A stretch of DNA of 64,000 nucleotides from Paraburkholderia aromaticivorans (GCF_002278075.1 NZ_CP022989.1:2232001-2296000), one strand, 5' to 3'. Shown: positions 8,307 to 18,736, counted from the first letter of the stretch. A program made the numbers and translations. Notes: generated by a model from the sequence alone, not told the origin.

Positions 8307-9608
8307 TCAGATGAGGCCGTCGAACAGCATGATTTCGACGCTCTCCCGTTCCGCGATCTCACCTTGATCGTGCCCGAGTACGATGAAGCAATTGGCTTCG
8401 CTCATCGAACTCAGCACGCCGGAGCTTTGCGAGCCGGTTGGCGTGACGTGCCATTGTCCATTGGCGTCCTGCTCGGCCACGCCGCGCTGGAATTCGGTGC
8501 GGCCAGGGCGCTTGCGGATGGCCCGGCGGCTCAGCGCATGAATGAACGGCAGCCGTGGCGGCGTTGCGCCCGACATCAGCAGCAGCGCCTCGCGCACGAT
8601 CTGATAGAAGGTCACCATCACGGCGACCGGATTGCCCGGCAACCCGAAGAATAACGCGGGTTGCCCGAGACCCGGCCGCTCGCCGGACCAGACGCGGCCG
8701 AATGCGAGCGGGCGGCCCGGCCGCATGGCGAGACTCCAGAAGGCGACGTCGCCGAAAGTTTGCAGCAGTTGCCTGGTGAAATCCGCCTCGCCGACCGACA
8801 CGCCGCCCGAGGTCAGCACCACGTCGGCGCTCGCTGCGGCGCTGCGCAAGGCGGCTTCCATCGCGGTGGGCTCGTCGCGCACCACGCCAAGGTCGAGTGT
8901 GTCGATGTTCAGGCGACGCAGCATGGCGAACAGCGTGTAGCGGTTGCTGTCGTACACGCAGCCTGCGTCGAGCGGCTCGCCGAGCGAGCGCAATTCGTCG
9001 CCGGTGGAGAAAAAGGCGACGCGCAGCCGCCGCTTGACATTGATTTCGCCGATGCCGAGCGAGGCCAGCAAACCAAGGTCCGACGCCCGCATGATACGGC
9101 CCGCCCGTAGCGCGGCGTGGCCGCGCGCCAGATCTTCGCCGGCAAGGCGCCGGTTCGCGCCGGCCGCCACGGCGTTGGCGGCAAAGCGGATCGAACCGGA
9201 GTCGGCGCCGCGCTCGACGAGTTCCTGCGGCACGACCGTGTCGCAGTCGGCCGGCAGGCAGGCGCCGGTCATGATGCGCACGCATTGCGTGGTCTCGACG
9301 CGACCCGTGAACGGATGCCCGGCCAGGGCTTTGCCGCGCACCGTCAACTCGACGGTGGGCGCACCGGTGGCGAGTGCCGCGCGGTTGAACGCGTAGCCGT
9401 CCATGGCGGAGTTGTCGTGCGAAGGAACGTCGATCGGCGACACGACATCGGCGGCGAGCACGCGGTCGAGCGCGTCGCGCAGCGGCACGCGTTCGGTGGC
9501 CGTGACCGGGGTGGCCCACTGGCGAACAATCGCCTGAGCGGCCGAAACAGGTAGCGCGTGAGGATCGTACTGCGCGACGCAGCGGGAGAATTCGTTAAGC
9601 GTGGTCAT
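8307..9608 (-). CDS. moeA: Molybdopterin molybdenumtransferase MoeA
   Basis: MoeA inserts molybdate into adenylylated molybdopterin, the last common step of molybdenum cofactor synthesis. The 433-aa protein shows the family motifs in order: DVPSHDNSAMDGYA near residue 65, FSTGDELRSLGEPL, DSNRYTL, LTSGGVSVGEADF and FGLPGNPVAVMVTF. I start at the ATG before TTLNEFSRCVAQYD because family homology begins there; 26 extra codons upstream are unlikely to be coding. It is the last gene of the minus-strand moaA-mobA-moeA group, 74 bp after mobA. Confidence 0.95.
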   Translation of the reverse strand: MTTLNEFSRCVAQYDPHALPVSAAQAIVRQWATPVTATERVPLRDALDRVLAADVVSPIDVPSHDNSAMDGYAFNRAALATGAPTVELTVRGKALAGHPFTGRVETTQCVRIMTGACLPADCDTVVPQELVERGADSGSIRFAANAVAAGANRRLAGEDLARGHAALRAGRIMRASDLGLLASLGIGEINVKRRLRVAFFSTGDELRSLGEPLDAGCVYDSNRYTLFAMLRRLNIDTLDLGVVRDEPTAMEAALRSAAASADVVLTSGGVSVGEADFTRQLLQTFGDVAFWSLAMRPGRPLAFGRVWSGERPGLGQPALFFGLPGNPVAVMVTFYQIVREALLLMSGATPPRLPFIHALSRRAIRKRPGRTEFQRGVAEQDANGQWHVTPTGSQSSGVLSSMSEANCFIVLGHDQGEIAERESVEIMLFDGLI

Positions 9609-9682
9609 GAAGGGCTGGACGTCGCGACCGGAGGCGGCAGCGGCAGTTGCCGTGCGGCCGGAGCGGGATTTCAACCGGGGCC

Positions 9683-10297
9683 TCAATCACGCTCGAGGTC
9701 GGCGAGTTCTTGTAGCGAATTGATATTGTAAAACGCGTGTTCATCGGTAAAGACGACTTCCTCCGTCTTGTGGCGCGCGTACCACGCGCGGACTTTGCGC
9801 TCGCCGGCTTCCATGAATGCCGCCAGATCGTCGGCGAGGTCCGTGCGCAATAACGCGAAAACGGGATGCAGGGACCGCTCGTCGCGCGCGTCGACGGTGG
9901 CGACCGTTGCGATGTCGGCGCCGTTCGCGTCCAGCGCATGCGCGAGGCGCTCGGCAAGGTCGGCGGGCAGCCACGGTGAGTCGCAGGGCGCGCTGAGCAC
10001 ATAGTCGGTTCCGGCTGCGCGCAGCCCGGCGAGCAGGCCTGCCAGCGGGCCCGGAAATCCGGCCAGGGAATCGGCCACGACCGTGGCGCCGAACGGCGCG
10101 CCGAGTGCGGCGTAAGTTTCGGGATGACGATTGGCGCTGATCAGCAGGGCGCCGGTTTGCGGCGCGAGGCGCTTGAGCACGTGGGCGGCGAGCGGCTCGC
10201 CGTGCAGCGGTTGCAGCCCCTTGTCGGCGCCGCCCATGCGCATGCCGCGCCCGCCCGCCAGCAGCAAGCCGGTGATGTGTTCGCGCGTTGGTTTCAT
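9683..10297 (-). CDS. mobA: Molybdenum cofactor guanylyltransferase MobA
   Basis: MobA attaches GMP from GTP to molybdenum cofactor to give the guanine dinucleotide form. The 204-aa protein has the nucleotidyltransferase signature LLLAGGRGMRMGGADKGLQ at its N-terminus, then SANRHPETY, and ends with the typical NINSLQELADLE segment. The start is the ATG before KPTREHITGLLLAGG, 10 bp after the moaA stop. The open frame extends 19 codons upstream but overlaps moaA. Confidence 0.95.
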   Translation of the reverse strand: MKPTREHITGLLLAGGRGMRMGGADKGLQPLHGEPLAAHVLKRLAPQTGALLISANRHPETYAALGAPFGATVVADSLAGFPGPLAGLLAGLRAAGTDYVLSAPCDSPWLPADLAERLAHALDANGADIATVATVDARDERSLHPVFALLRTDLADDLAAFMEAGERKVRAWYARHKTEEVVFTDEHAFYNINSLQELADLERD

Positions 10298-10307
10298 GCG
10301 CCGCCGC

Positions 10308-11417
10308 TCATCCACCGATGTACGACATTTCAACCCGGCGGCCGTCGCGCGCACGCGAATCGGCCGGCTGGCTGCCGCGCAGTTGCGAATAGCGGTCGCC
10401 GCGGCCTTGCCAGATTTCGGCCACGGCGGTGGCGATATCGGCGTCGCTCGCGCCGTTGCGCACCAGCGCGCGCAGGTCGTGCCCCGACGACGCGAACAGG
10501 CACAGGTAAAGCTTGCCTTCGGTCGAGAGACGCGCGCGCGTGCAACTGCCGCAAAATGCGCGCGTCACGCTTGAAATTACGCCGACCTCGCCGCTGCCGT
10601 CCGCGTAACCCCAGCGCTGCGCGGTCTCGGCGGCGCTGTGCGCTTCGAGCGGCGCGAGCGGGAAGTGCTCGGCGATGCGCGTGACCACCTCGGCGGAGGG
10701 CAGCACTTCAGCCATGTTCCAACCGTTCGACGTGCCGACGTCCATGTATTCGATAAACCGCAGCACCGCGCCGGAACCTTTGAAATGGCGCGCCATGGGC
10801 ACGATTTCGCCGTCGTTGGTGCCACGTTTGACGACCATGTTGACCTTGACCGGCGCGAGGCCGACCGCATGCGCGGCGGCAATGCCGTCCAGCACGTCGG
10901 CGACCGCGAAGTCGGCGTCGTTCATGCGGCGAAACAGCGTGTCGTCGAGCGCGTCCAGACTCACGGTGACGCGGCTCAAGCCGGCGTCTTTCAGGCTGCG
11001 CGCCTTGCGTTCCAGCAGCGAACCGTTGGTGGTCAGCGTCAGATCGAGCGGGCGGCCTGCCGGCGTGGTCAGGCGCGCGAGCCGGTCGACCAGGAATTCC
11101 AGATTCTTGCGCAACAATGGCTCGCCGCCCGTCAGACGGATTTTTTCGACGCCATGCGCGACGAAGATCCGCGCCAGCCGTTCGATTTCCTCGAAGCTCA
11201 GCAGGTCGCTGTGCGGTAAAAACGTGTAGTCCTTGTCGAAAACCGCCCGGGGCATGCAGTAGACGCACCGGAAATTGCATCGATCCGTGACCGAAATGCG
11301 CAAATCGCGCAGCGGGCGCGCGAACGTGTCGTGCAGCGCGCCGCTAGGCGTCTGCGCGGGGCCGGTAATGACCGGCACGGCGCTGAGATCGGCAACAGGA
11401 ATGATGCGTCGGGACAT
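10308..11417 (-). CDS. moaA: GTP 3',8-cyclase MoaA
   Basis: MoaA is a radical SAM enzyme that, with MoaC, converts GTP to cyclic pyranopterin monophosphate. In this 369-aa protein the N-terminal cluster motif CNFRCVYC has its cysteines at 47, 51 and 54. The second cluster is bound by [21 protein letters not shown], with the CxxC plus a distal Cys. It ends in the double glycine (YIGG) needed for activity. It is the first gene of the moaA-mobA-moeA unit. MoaC is not in the window. Confidence 0.96.
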   Translation of the reverse strand: MSRRIIPVADLSAVPVITGPAQTPSGALHDTFARPLRDLRISVTDRCNFRCVYCMPRAVFDKDYTFLPHSDLLSFEEIERLARIFVAHGVEKIRLTGGEPLLRKNLEFLVDRLARLTTPAGRPLDLTLTTNGSLLERKARSLKDAGLSRVTVSLDALDDTLFRRMNDADFAVADVLDGIAAAHAVGLAPVKVNMVVKRGTNDGEIVPMARHFKGSGAVLRFIEYMDVGTSNGWNMAEVLPSAEVVTRIAEHFPLAPLEAHSAAETAQRWGYADGSGEVGVISSVTRAFCGSCTRARLSTEGKLYLCLFASSGHDLRALVRNGASDADIATAVAEIWQGRGDRYSQLRGSQPADSRARDGRRVEMSYIGG

Positions 11418-11550
11418 GATTGCTTCGGCTAGTGCTCGAAATCAAAGCTGGAGATTCATTCTATCGGAAATGCCTCGAAAGGCAGTGGGACCCCTGGTCG
11501 TGTCGGGGTATACGGGGAGTGGCATACCGGGGGCGCTCGGGCGCGGCAGG

Positions 11551-11582
11551 CAAAAAAAAGCCCGCCATGAAGGCGGGCTTTC
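11551..11582 (-). terminator. Intrinsic terminator of rne
   Basis: AAAGCCCGCC (11557-11566) pairs with GGCGGGCTTT (11572-11581), followed on the minus strand by a run of eight T. It sits 20 bp after the rne stop codon and separates rne from moaA. Confidence 0.9.
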
Positions 11583-11600
11583 CGAGCGGGGCGGGGCAGC

Positions 11601-14600
11601 TTACTGCGGGTGCTTGCCCGTTTCCACTTGTTGCATCGGCGCGCTGTCGAGCGGCGGCAACGATTTGCGTTCGCGCACCACGCGAGCCGGCTTGACGGTC
11701 TGCGCGGCCGCTTCCTGAGCTGCGCGCAGCTTGTCGGCGTCGGTGTTCACCCAGACGAGGCCGGCTTGTTCCAGCACCGGCTTCAAGGCTTCCGCCGACA
11801 CGGCGGCGTGACGCGCTGCCTGCGGCGCTTGCGGCGCAACGGCAACAGGCGGGGGTTCGACCAGCGCCGGCTCGACCGCTGTCACGACCGGCTTCGATTC
11901 CGCGATCTCGGCATGCGGGGCAGGCTGAGCCGCCGGAGCTTCGACTACCGCAGCCGGAGCCGTGGTTTCGACCGGAGCCGGCGCGGCTTGCGCTTCGAGC
12001 GGCGACGCAAACGCCGGCGCTTCGACTTGAACCTGAGCCGGGGCTTCGACGACACGTGCAACCGGTTCGACCAGCGAAACCGTTTCGCTCGCGGCCGGCG
12101 CGGCTTGCGCTGCTTCGACCGGCGCCACCGGCGCTTCGACAACCGGCTCGACGATTGCCGCAGCCGCCGGCGCTTCCGCTACCGGGACGACCGCTTCCGA
12201 CTTCGCCGCCTTTTCGACGGCAAGAGCCGGCGTTTCGGTTGCAGCGTGCAGTTCGGTGACCACCGCGGTTTCAGTCGCGACAGCGGCGACTACCACTTCC
12301 ACCGGCGTCACGTCCTTCGCCGCGTCGACTTCCGTTTTCTGCTCGACAGGCTGATGTGCCGTGCGAACCGGCGCTTCGTCGGTCACGCTGGCATTGTCGC
12401 CTTCAGCTTCCGCGACATCCGCGGCCAGGTTGCCGTTCACGTCTTCTTCACGCTCGCGACGGCCACCACGACGGCCGCGACGGCGGCGGCGGCGCTCTTC
12501 GCCTTCGCGCGCCACGGCTTCCTGATCGACCGGCGCACCGTTTTCGCCCAGGGCGGCCTGGTTTTGCGTCAGTTCTTCCGGCGTTTGTGCGTCGCCTTGC
12601 GTCAGTGAGTCAGCGGCTTCTGCTTGCGGCTTGCGGCGCTCGCCACGTTCCGCACGCTCGCCACGTTCGCGGCGCTCGCCACGTTCGGCGCGCGGTGCGC
12701 CTTCGACGGCTTCCGCGCGGTCGCTGCCGCGATTGTCACGGTCACGGTTTTCGCGGACCTCACGACCTTCACGCGGCTCGCGTGGTTCGCGAGTCTCGCG
12801 CGGCTCACGGCCTTCGCGTGCCTCACGCGGTTCACGATTGCCACGCGGTTCGCGCGCTTCACGCGGCTCGCGCGCTTCACGCGGCTCGCGGCCCTCGCGT
12901 GCTTCACGCGGTTCGCGTTCCTCGCGACGCGGCTGCGACGGTTGCTGGCCTTGAGCCGGACGGCTGCCGGTCGCGCCTTCGGCACGGCCTGCCGCATCGC
13001 GGCCGCCTGCGCCGCTGCGGCGATTGCGGTTGCGCTCGCCACCGCGTTCGCCGGTGCGCTCACCGCGCTCCGTGCGTTCGCTGCGTTGCGGACGCGTCGG
13101 CTTGTCGGTCGTGGCCGGCGCGGCAGGCGCCGGAGCCGCCGGCTGCATGCCGAACAGATTCTTCAACCAGCCGATGAAACCGCCGCTGGCCGGCGTAACC
13201 GCCACCGGAGCCGGGGCGGCAACCGGACGAACCGGTGCGCTCGGCGCCGGTTTTTCAGGCGTGATGCCCTTGACCGCCGCTTCCTGCTTCGGCTTCGCTT
13301 CTTCCGTGCGCTTGCTGTAACCGGTTTCCGATTCGAGCTCGCGGGCCGCTTCTTCGGCCATCTTCCACGAAGCGCGCGGTTCGTCGAGGCGCGCGTCGTC
13401 GTGACGCAGACGCTCGAGCTTGTAATGCGGCGTGTCGAGATGCTTGTTCGGAATCAGGACGACGTTGACCTTGAAGCGCGACTCGATCTTGTTGATTTCA
13501 GCGCGCTTTTCGTTCAGCAGGAAGGCGGTGACTTCAACCGGCACCTGGCAATGAATCGCCGCGGTGTTTTCCTTCATCGCTTCTTCCTGAATGATCCGCA
13601 GCACTTGCAGCGCGGACGATTCGGTATCGCGGATGTGACCCGTGCCGTTACAGCGCGGGCAGGTCACGTGGCTGCCTTCGGACAGCGCCGGACGCAGACG
13701 CTGACGCGACAGTTCCATCAAGCCGAAACGCGAGATCTTGCCCATCTGGACGCGCGCCCGGTCGTGCTTCAACGCGTCTTTCAGGCGCTGTTCGACTTCG
13801 CGCTGGCTCTTGGCCGATTCCATGTCGATGAAGTCGATCACGATCAGGCCGCCCAGGTCGCGCAGACGCAACTGGCGGGCGACTTCGTCGGCGGCTTCGA
13901 GGTTGGTGCGCGCGGCGGTTTCCTCGATGTCGGCGCCCTTGGTGGCGCGGGCCGAGTTCACGTCGATCGCGACCAGTGCTTCGGTGTGATCGATCACGAT
14001 CGCGCCGCCCGAGGGCAGCGGCACCGTGCGCGAGTACGCCGTTTCGATCTGGTGTTCGATCTGGAAGCGCGAGAAGAGCGGCACGTCGTCGTGATACCGC
14101 TTCACCTTGCTGACATTGTCCGGCATCACGATATCCATGAAGGCGCGTGCCTGGTCATGAATTTCGGTGGTGTCGATCAGGATTTCGCCGATATCCGGCT
14201 GGAAATAATCGCGAATCGCGCGGATCACGAGGCTCGATTCGAGATAAATCAGCATCGGCTGACCGCTCGAACCGCTTTGCGACGCGGCTTCGATGGCGCG
14301 CCACAGTTGCATCAGATAGTTCAGGTCCCACTGCAGCTCTTCGGCGCTGCGGCCAATGCCGGCCGTGCGCGCGATGATGCTCATGCCTTCCGGCAATTGC
14401 AGTTGCGCCATGGTTTCGCGCAATTCCTGACGGTCGTCGCCTTCGATCCGGCGCGACACGCCGCCGCCGCGCGGGTTGTTCGGCATCAGCACCAGATACC
14501 GGCCGGCGAGCGAGATGAAGGTGGTGAGGGCTGCGCCCTTGTTGCCGCGCTCTTCCTTTTCGACCTGAACGATCAGTTCCTGGCCTTCGCGCAGGGCGTC

Positions 14601-14870
14601 CTGAATGCGCGCCGAGCGCATGTCGACGCCGTCGCGGAAATATTGGCGGGCGACTTCCTTGAACGGCAGGAAGCCGTGGCGGTCTTCGCCGTAATTGACG
14701 AAGCAGGCTTCGAGCGACGGCTCGATGCGGGTAATGATGCCCTTGTAAATATTGCCTTTGCGCTGTTCGCGCCCGGCGGTTTCGATGTCGATATCGATGA
14801 GTTTTTGCCCATCGACGATGGCGACGCGCAGTTCTTCCTGCTGCGTCGCGTTGAACAACATTCGTTTCAT
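11601..14870 (-). CDS. rne: Ribonuclease E
   Basis: RNase E is the main endonuclease of mRNA decay and of rRNA/tRNA processing. The catalytic half begins [20 protein letters not shown] as in E. coli, with the S1 domain at about residues 35-125, the DNase I-like part, and the zinc-link CPRCNGTG near 410. From about residue 500 on the protein is a low-complexity scaffold: an Arg/Glu/Pro repeat tract (about 645-760), then an Ala/Pro/Val/Glu-rich stretch. At 1089 aa it is close to the E. coli length, but the tail sequence differs. The leader is long (see 14871-15603) and the gene is divergent from rluC, as in E. coli. Confidence 0.96.
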   Translation of the reverse strand: MKRMLFNATQQEELRVAIVDGQKLIDIDIETAGREQRKGNIYKGIITRIEPSLEACFVNYGEDRHGFLPFKEVARQYFRDGVDMRSARIQDALREGQELIVQVEKEERGNKGAALTTFISLAGRYLVLMPNNPRGGGVSRRIEGDDRQELRETMAQLQLPEGMSIIARTAGIGRSAEELQWDLNYLMQLWRAIEAASQSGSSGQPMLIYLESSLVIRAIRDYFQPDIGEILIDTTEIHDQARAFMDIVMPDNVSKVKRYHDDVPLFSRFQIEHQIETAYSRTVPLPSGGAIVIDHTEALVAIDVNSARATKGADIEETAARTNLEAADEVARQLRLRDLGGLIVIDFIDMESAKSQREVEQRLKDALKHDRARVQMGKISRFGLMELSRQRLRPALSEGSHVTCPRCNGTGHIRDTESSALQVLRIIQEEAMKENTAAIHCQVPVEVTAFLLNEKRAEINKIESRFKVNVVLIPNKHLDTPHYKLERLRHDDARLDEPRASWKMAEEAARELESETGYSKRTEEAKPKQEAAVKGITPEKPAPSAPVRPVAAPAPVAVTPASGGFIGWLKNLFGMQPAAPAPAAPATTDKPTRPQRSERTERGERTGERGGERNRNRRSGAGGRDAAGRAEGATGSRPAQGQQPSQPRREEREPREAREGREPREAREPREAREPRGNREPREAREGREPRETREPREPREGREVRENRDRDNRGSDRAEAVEGAPRAERGERRERGERAERGERRKPQAEAADSLTQGDAQTPEELTQNQAALGENGAPVDQEAVAREGEERRRRRRGRRGGRREREEDVNGNLAADVAEAEGDNASVTDEAPVRTAHQPVEQKTEVDAAKDVTPVEVVVAAVATETAVVTELHAATETPALAVEKAAKSEAVVPVAEAPAAAAIVEPVVEAPVAPVEAAQAAPAASETVSLVEPVARVVEAPAQVQVEAPAFASPLEAQAAPAPVETTAPAAVVEAPAAQPAPHAEIAESKPVVTAVEPALVEPPPVAVAPQAPQAARHAAVSAEALKPVLEQAGLVWVNTDADKLRAAQEAAAQTVKPARVVRERKSLPPLDSAPMQQVETGKHPQ
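12757..12930 (-). repeat. Degenerate Arg-Glu-Pro coding repeats in rne
   Basis: The DNA repeats variants of an about 12-nt unit ((tc)acg-cggttcgcg on the plus strand). It encodes recurrent REPREARE motifs of the RNase E scaffold. It is an in-frame, imperfect coding repeat, not a CRISPR array. Confidence 0.8.
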
Positions 14871-15603
14871 TGAACGGCTCCAGAGCGGCTTAGCCCGTCC
14901 GTTCGCTGCGCGGTTGTCAGTCGCGAGGGCGATACGGGCAGCGGCATGCCGCGCCTTATTGTGTTTTCACAAGCACGCTGGAGCGGGAAAACTGGCGGGA
15001 GAATTGCCTGAGAGGGCCGGGCCCCATTGAAAAATGGGCGCGGTGCCGCAGGGCACATGCGAACACGGCTTCAAATAACGACCCGACACGCCGCGGGTTC
15101 TGCCGGCAGACCTTCAAAAGCCTTCGTCCACTCGCGCCGGTGCGCCAACTGGGCGCGTGACCGGAGGGTCGAAGGCTGCGGCCGTGCCGCAGCGGGAAGT
15201 TCGCGCAGGCGGCGCGTCTTTTCCTGCTGGGGGTGTCTCGCCTCATTTTGACGTCGCCATGTCTTGTACTTTCTACAAGACGCCTCGGGCGCACGCCGTA
15301 TTTTCGCAACCTGCAGCTTCGTACAGCCGGACGTCAGACCGCCCGATACCGAAGCTGAAAGTTAAATTCTTTTTTACCAAAATTCCGTTACCGTCGAAGC
15401 CGACCTTGACCGAACGCGCCTATGGGCGCCGTCCCTGCCGGGCACTGACTTCGTGCGTGCAACTTGTTGCATCTCATTTTCAGGGTGAGCAACCAGACCC
15501 CGGCGCAAGTAAAATAACGGTTTATCGCTTGCACCTGCGCAATCCGCCCGAATTCCGAACACTGCGCCGGCCGCCGCAGACTGCTGGGCAAATTATATTC
15601 AGA
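14871..15603. other. Long rne/rluC divergent intergenic region
   Basis: A 733-bp gap between the divergent rne and rluC starts. About 15340-15610 is clearly AT-richer than the surroundings (runs such as TTTTTTACCAAAATT) and is the likely promoter zone for both genes, giving rne a leader of several hundred nt. AAATTATATT just before rluC contains a TATATT box. In E. coli a long structured rne leader mediates autoregulation; that a similar role applies here is inference. I see no convincing gene. Confidence 0.55.
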
Positions 15604-16629
15604 ATGAAAGAGTTAGGCAAAATATCCCAGAAATCGGTCGCAAGCGACCAGGTCTCCTTGATCGAGATCGACGACAGCGCGGCCGGACAGCGCATCGACA
15701 ACTTCCTGTTACGGGTCTGTAAAGGCGTGCCGAAAAGCCATATTTACCGCATCCTGCGCAGCGGGGAAGTGCGTGTGAATAAGGGCCGGATAGACGCGCA
15801 ATACCGTCTCGAGCTGGGCGATCTGGTGCGTGTGCCGCCCATTCGCGTCGCTCAACCAAACGAAACGGTTGCACAGGCGCCGGTGCCGGCCGCCCATTTC
15901 AAAATTATTTTTGAAGACGAGCACCTGCTCGTGATCGACAAACCGGCCGGTGTGGCAGTCCACGGTGGCAGCGGCGTCGCGTTCGGCGTGATTGAGCAGA
16001 TGCGCGAGGCGCGTCCGCAGGCGAAATTCCTCGAGTTGGTGCATCGGCTGGATCGCGAGACGTCGGGCATTCTGATGCTCGCCAAGAAGCGCTCGGCGCT
16101 CGTCAATCTGCACGAGCAGATTCGCGAGAACAAAATGGATAAGCGCTACTATGCTTGCGTTCACGGCGACTGGGCGAGCGACTGGGGCCGCCGCCGCGCG
16201 GTCAAGGAGCCTTTGCACAAGTACCTCACCGCGGACGGCGAACGGCGCGTTCGCGTGCAGCCGGACGGCCTCGCTTCGCACACGGTTTTCAATCTGATCG
16301 ACCGCTGGCCGGAGTACGCGCTGCTCGAGGCGGAACTGAAGACCGGGCGTACGCATCAGATCCGCGTCCACTTGCAGCATCTGGAGCTGCCGATCGTCGG
16401 CGACGCCAAATATGGCGACTTCGCGCTGAACAAGGCGCTGGCGCGCGCCAACGCCAGGCCGGGTTTGAAGCGCATGTTCCTGCACGCTTACCGGCTGAAG
16501 CTCACGCACCCGGCAACCGGCGCGCCGCTGCAGTTCGAGGCGCCGTTGCCGGCCGAATGCCGCAGCTTCATCGCGCAGCTCAACGAATTACGAAATGGGT
16601 CACACCCGGAGACGACACCGCATGGCTAG
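15604..16629 (+). CDS. rluC: 23S rRNA pseudouridine synthase RluC
   Basis: A 341-aa pseudouridine synthase of the RluA family; RluC modifies U955, U2504 and U2580 of E. coli 23S rRNA. An S4 RNA-binding domain occupies about residues 25-80 (RIDNFLLRVCKGVPKSHIYR), followed by the catalytic domain with LVHRLDRETSGILMLAKK, whose Asp is the nucleophile, and KTGRTHQIRVHLQH. I start at the ATG at 15604; the frame is open about 150 codons further upstream, but that part lies in the promoter region and has no family similarity. Its end overlaps the HAD gene by 8 bp. Confidence 0.93.
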   Translation: MKELGKISQKSVASDQVSLIEIDDSAAGQRIDNFLLRVCKGVPKSHIYRILRSGEVRVNKGRIDAQYRLELGDLVRVPPIRVAQPNETVAQAPVPAAHFKIIFEDEHLLVIDKPAGVAVHGGSGVAFGVIEQMREARPQAKFLELVHRLDRETSGILMLAKKRSALVNLHEQIRENKMDKRYYACVHGDWASDWGRRRAVKEPLHKYLTADGERRVRVQPDGLASHTVFNLIDRWPEYALLEAELKTGRTHQIRVHLQHLELPIVGDAKYGDFALNKALARANARPGLKRMFLHAYRLKLTHPATGAPLQFEAPLPAECRSFIAQLNELRNGSHPETTPHG

Positions 16630-17281
16630 AGAGCAATTTGATCTGATCGTCTTCGACTGGGACGGGACGCTGATGGATTCGACCGCGCACATCACGCGCA
16701 GCATCCAGTCGGCCTGCCGCGATCTCGGCTTGCCGGTTCCGGCCGACGAGGCGGCGAGCTACGTCATCGGCCTCGGTTTGCGCGACGCGCTGCAAATCGC
16801 CGCGCCCACCCTCGATCCCGCCGACTATCCGCGCTTGGCCGAGCGCTATCGCTTCCATTATCTGGTGAAGGATCAAACCACCGAGCTGTTCGCCGGGGTG
16901 CGCGAGATGCTGCAGGAATTGCGCGATCTGGGCTATCTGCTGGCCGTGGCGACGGGTAAGAGCCGCGTCGGACTGAACCGCGCGCTCGACCAGTCGCGCC
17001 TGACGAGCCTGTTCGACGGCACCCGCTGCGCCGATGAGACGTTCTCGAAGCCGCACCCGGCCATGCTGCATGAATTGACGCGCGAACTCGGGCAGGACAA
17101 CGCGCGCACGGTAATGGTCGGCGATACGACGCACGACCTGCAAATGGCGATCAATGCGGGCGTTGCGGGCATCGGTGTCACATATGGGGCGCATCCTGCG
17201 GGTTCGTTGAGCGCGTTGTCGCCGAAATTCGTGGCATCGAGCGTCAGTGTGCTGTCGGGCTGGCTGCGAGAAAACGCATGA
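16622..17281 (+). CDS. HAD hydrolase, phosphoglycolate phosphatase-like
   Basis: A 219-aa HAD-superfamily phosphatase with a cap domain. Motif I is FDWDGTLMDS, motif II is the Thr in AVATGKS, motif III the Lys in FSKPHPAML, and motif IV is VMVGDTTHDLQMA. It is close to Gph-type phosphatases, but the substrate is not known. The start overlaps the rluC stop by 8 bp, and its stop overlaps the start of the Rieske gene by 4 bp, so the three genes form a tightly coupled unit. Confidence 0.9.
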   Translation: MAREQFDLIVFDWDGTLMDSTAHITRSIQSACRDLGLPVPADEAASYVIGLGLRDALQIAAPTLDPADYPRLAERYRFHYLVKDQTTELFAGVREMLQELRDLGYLLAVATGKSRVGLNRALDQSRLTSLFDGTRCADETFSKPHPAMLHELTRELGQDNARTVMVGDTTHDLQMAINAGVAGIGVTYGAHPAGSLSALSPKFVASSVSVLSGWLRENA

Positions 17282-17679
17282 GCGCGCAGACGCCAGAAGC
17301 GGCTCCGGCGGTTCGCGTTTGCGCGTCGGCGGAACTGGTCGACGGCGGCGCGGGCGTGCGTCGCGGGGCGAAACTCGGCGGCGGCGACGTCGTGGTATTT
17401 TTCGTTCGCTACGATGGCCGTGCGTACGGCTACCTGAACCGCTGCGCCCATGTGCCGATGGAACTCGACTGGGCCGAGGGGCAGTTCTTCGAATCGTCCG
17501 GTTTATACTTGATGTGCGCTACACATGGCGCGATTTACGCGCCGGATACGGGCAAATGCGTCGGGGGTCCGTGCCGCGGCGGCAGATTGCGGCCGGTTCA
17601 GGTGGACGAACGCGATACGCCGGAAGGCCGCGCCGTCTTCTGGCTGCCTGATGGCGAACTGTGCCCGGACACGCCCTGA
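17278..17679 (+). CDS. Rieske [2Fe-2S] domain protein
   Basis: A 133-aa protein consisting mostly of one Rieske domain. The cluster ligands are visible as CAHVPMELDW (Cys-x-His) and LMCATHGAIY (Cys-x-x-His). No catalytic oxygenase domain or membrane anchor is fused to it, so it is a stand-alone ferredoxin-like or NirD-like protein. The role is unknown. It lies in the coupled rluC-HAD-Rieske-peptidase unit. Confidence 0.88.
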   Translation: MSAQTPEAAPAVRVCASAELVDGGAGVRRGAKLGGGDVVVFFVRYDGRAYGYLNRCAHVPMELDWAEGQFFESSGLYLMCATHGAIYAPDTGKCVGGPCRGGRLRPVQVDERDTPEGRAVFWLPDGELCPDTP

Positions 17680-17709
17680 TTCTCCTCTTCGACTTTTCCA
17701 CTGCACCGC

Positions 17710-18714
17710 ATGTCCGACAATTTGACTCCCGAGCCGAAGGAACCGTCCCTGACAGGCCGCCCCCGCACGCCTGCCGATGAGCCCGGCTGGGAACGCGCGG
17801 CGCTCGAGCGTATTGCGCTTGCCGCGATTAACGAACAGCGCGCGGCGCGGCGCTGGAGAATCTTCTTCCGCTTCGTCTTCCTGATCGTGTTGCTGCTGGC
17901 AATCTGGGCAGCCATCGACTTCTCCGGCGACAAGGTCGCGGCCACCGGCCGTCACACCGCCATGGTGGCGCTCGACGGTGAGATCTCCGCAGATACGAAC
18001 GCGAACGCGGAAGATATCAACACGGCACTGCGAAGCGCGTTCGACGACGCGGGCACCGCCGGGGTGATCCTACGTTGCAATAGCCCGGGTGGCAGTCCGG
18101 TGCAGGCGGGGATCATCTATAGCGAAATGCGCCGATTGCGCGCCAAATATCCGTCAATTCCGCTGTATGTCGTCGTCGGCGACATGTGCGCCTCGGGCGG
18201 CTATTACGCGGCCGCGGCCGCCGACAAGATCTACGTGGACAAGGCCAGTATTGTCGGCTCGATCGGCGTGCTGATGGACAGCTTCGGTTTCACAGGGCTG
18301 ATGGATAAGCTCGGGATCCAGCGGCGTCTGCACACTTCTGGTGAGAACAAGGGTTTTTTCGATCCGTTCTCGCCAGAAACGCCGAAGATGGACGAACATG
18401 CTCAAGATATGCTCGACCAGATCCACGCGCAGTTTATCGACGCGGTTCGCCAGGGGCGCGGCAAACGTCTGCATGAAACGCCGGACATGTTCTCGGGTCT
18501 TTTCTGGACTGGCCAGAAGAGCGTCGAACTTGGCCTCGCCGACGGTTTCGGCGACGCGGACTTCGTGGCGCGCGAGCTCTTCAAAGCGCCGGATATCGTC
18601 GACTACACGGTGAAAGAAAGCATTACGGACCGTGTTGCGCGCAAGTTCGGCGCGGCGGTCGGCAGCGGCGCGGTTCACGCCATGGCGCTCGGCGCAAGGC
18701 TGAATCTGCGTTGA
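17710..18714 (+). CDS. sppA: S49 family signal peptide peptidase SppA
   Basis: A 334-aa membrane-bound serine protease, the short form of the SppA/SohB family that degrades cleaved signal peptides and membrane proteins. A single membrane helix lies at about residues 54-73 (FVFLIVLLLAIWAAIDF). The protease domain carries RCNSPGGSPVQAG and GDMCASGGYYAAAAADKIY, whose serine is catalytic, followed by SIVGSIGVLMDSFG. It ends the rluC unit and is followed by a strong bidirectional terminator. Confidence 0.9.
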   Translation: MSDNLTPEPKEPSLTGRPRTPADEPGWERAALERIALAAINEQRAARRWRIFFRFVFLIVLLLAIWAAIDFSGDKVAATGRHTAMVALDGEISADTNANAEDINTALRSAFDDAGTAGVILRCNSPGGSPVQAGIIYSEMRRLRAKYPSIPLYVVVGDMCASGGYYAAAAADKIYVDKASIVGSIGVLMDSFGFTGLMDKLGIQRRLHTSGENKGFFDPFSPETPKMDEHAQDMLDQIHAQFIDAVRQGRGKRLHETPDMFSGLFWTGQKSVELGLADGFGDADFVARELFKAPDIVDYTVKESITDRVARKFGAAVGSGAVHAMALGARLNLR

Positions 18715-18736
18715 TGTTGATGGGTCGACATGAAAA

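Noticed and set aside
12757..12930. Possible CRISPR-like array
   Set aside because: The repeats are short, irregular, in-frame and encode the Arg-Glu-Pro tract of RNase E; there are no regular spacers or cas genes.
12624..14873. 749-aa plus-strand ORF opposite rne
   Set aside because: It is the antisense shadow of RNase E in GC-rich DNA; its amino acid composition (Arg/Phe/Ala runs) mirrors the rne coding repeats and no family is recognisable.
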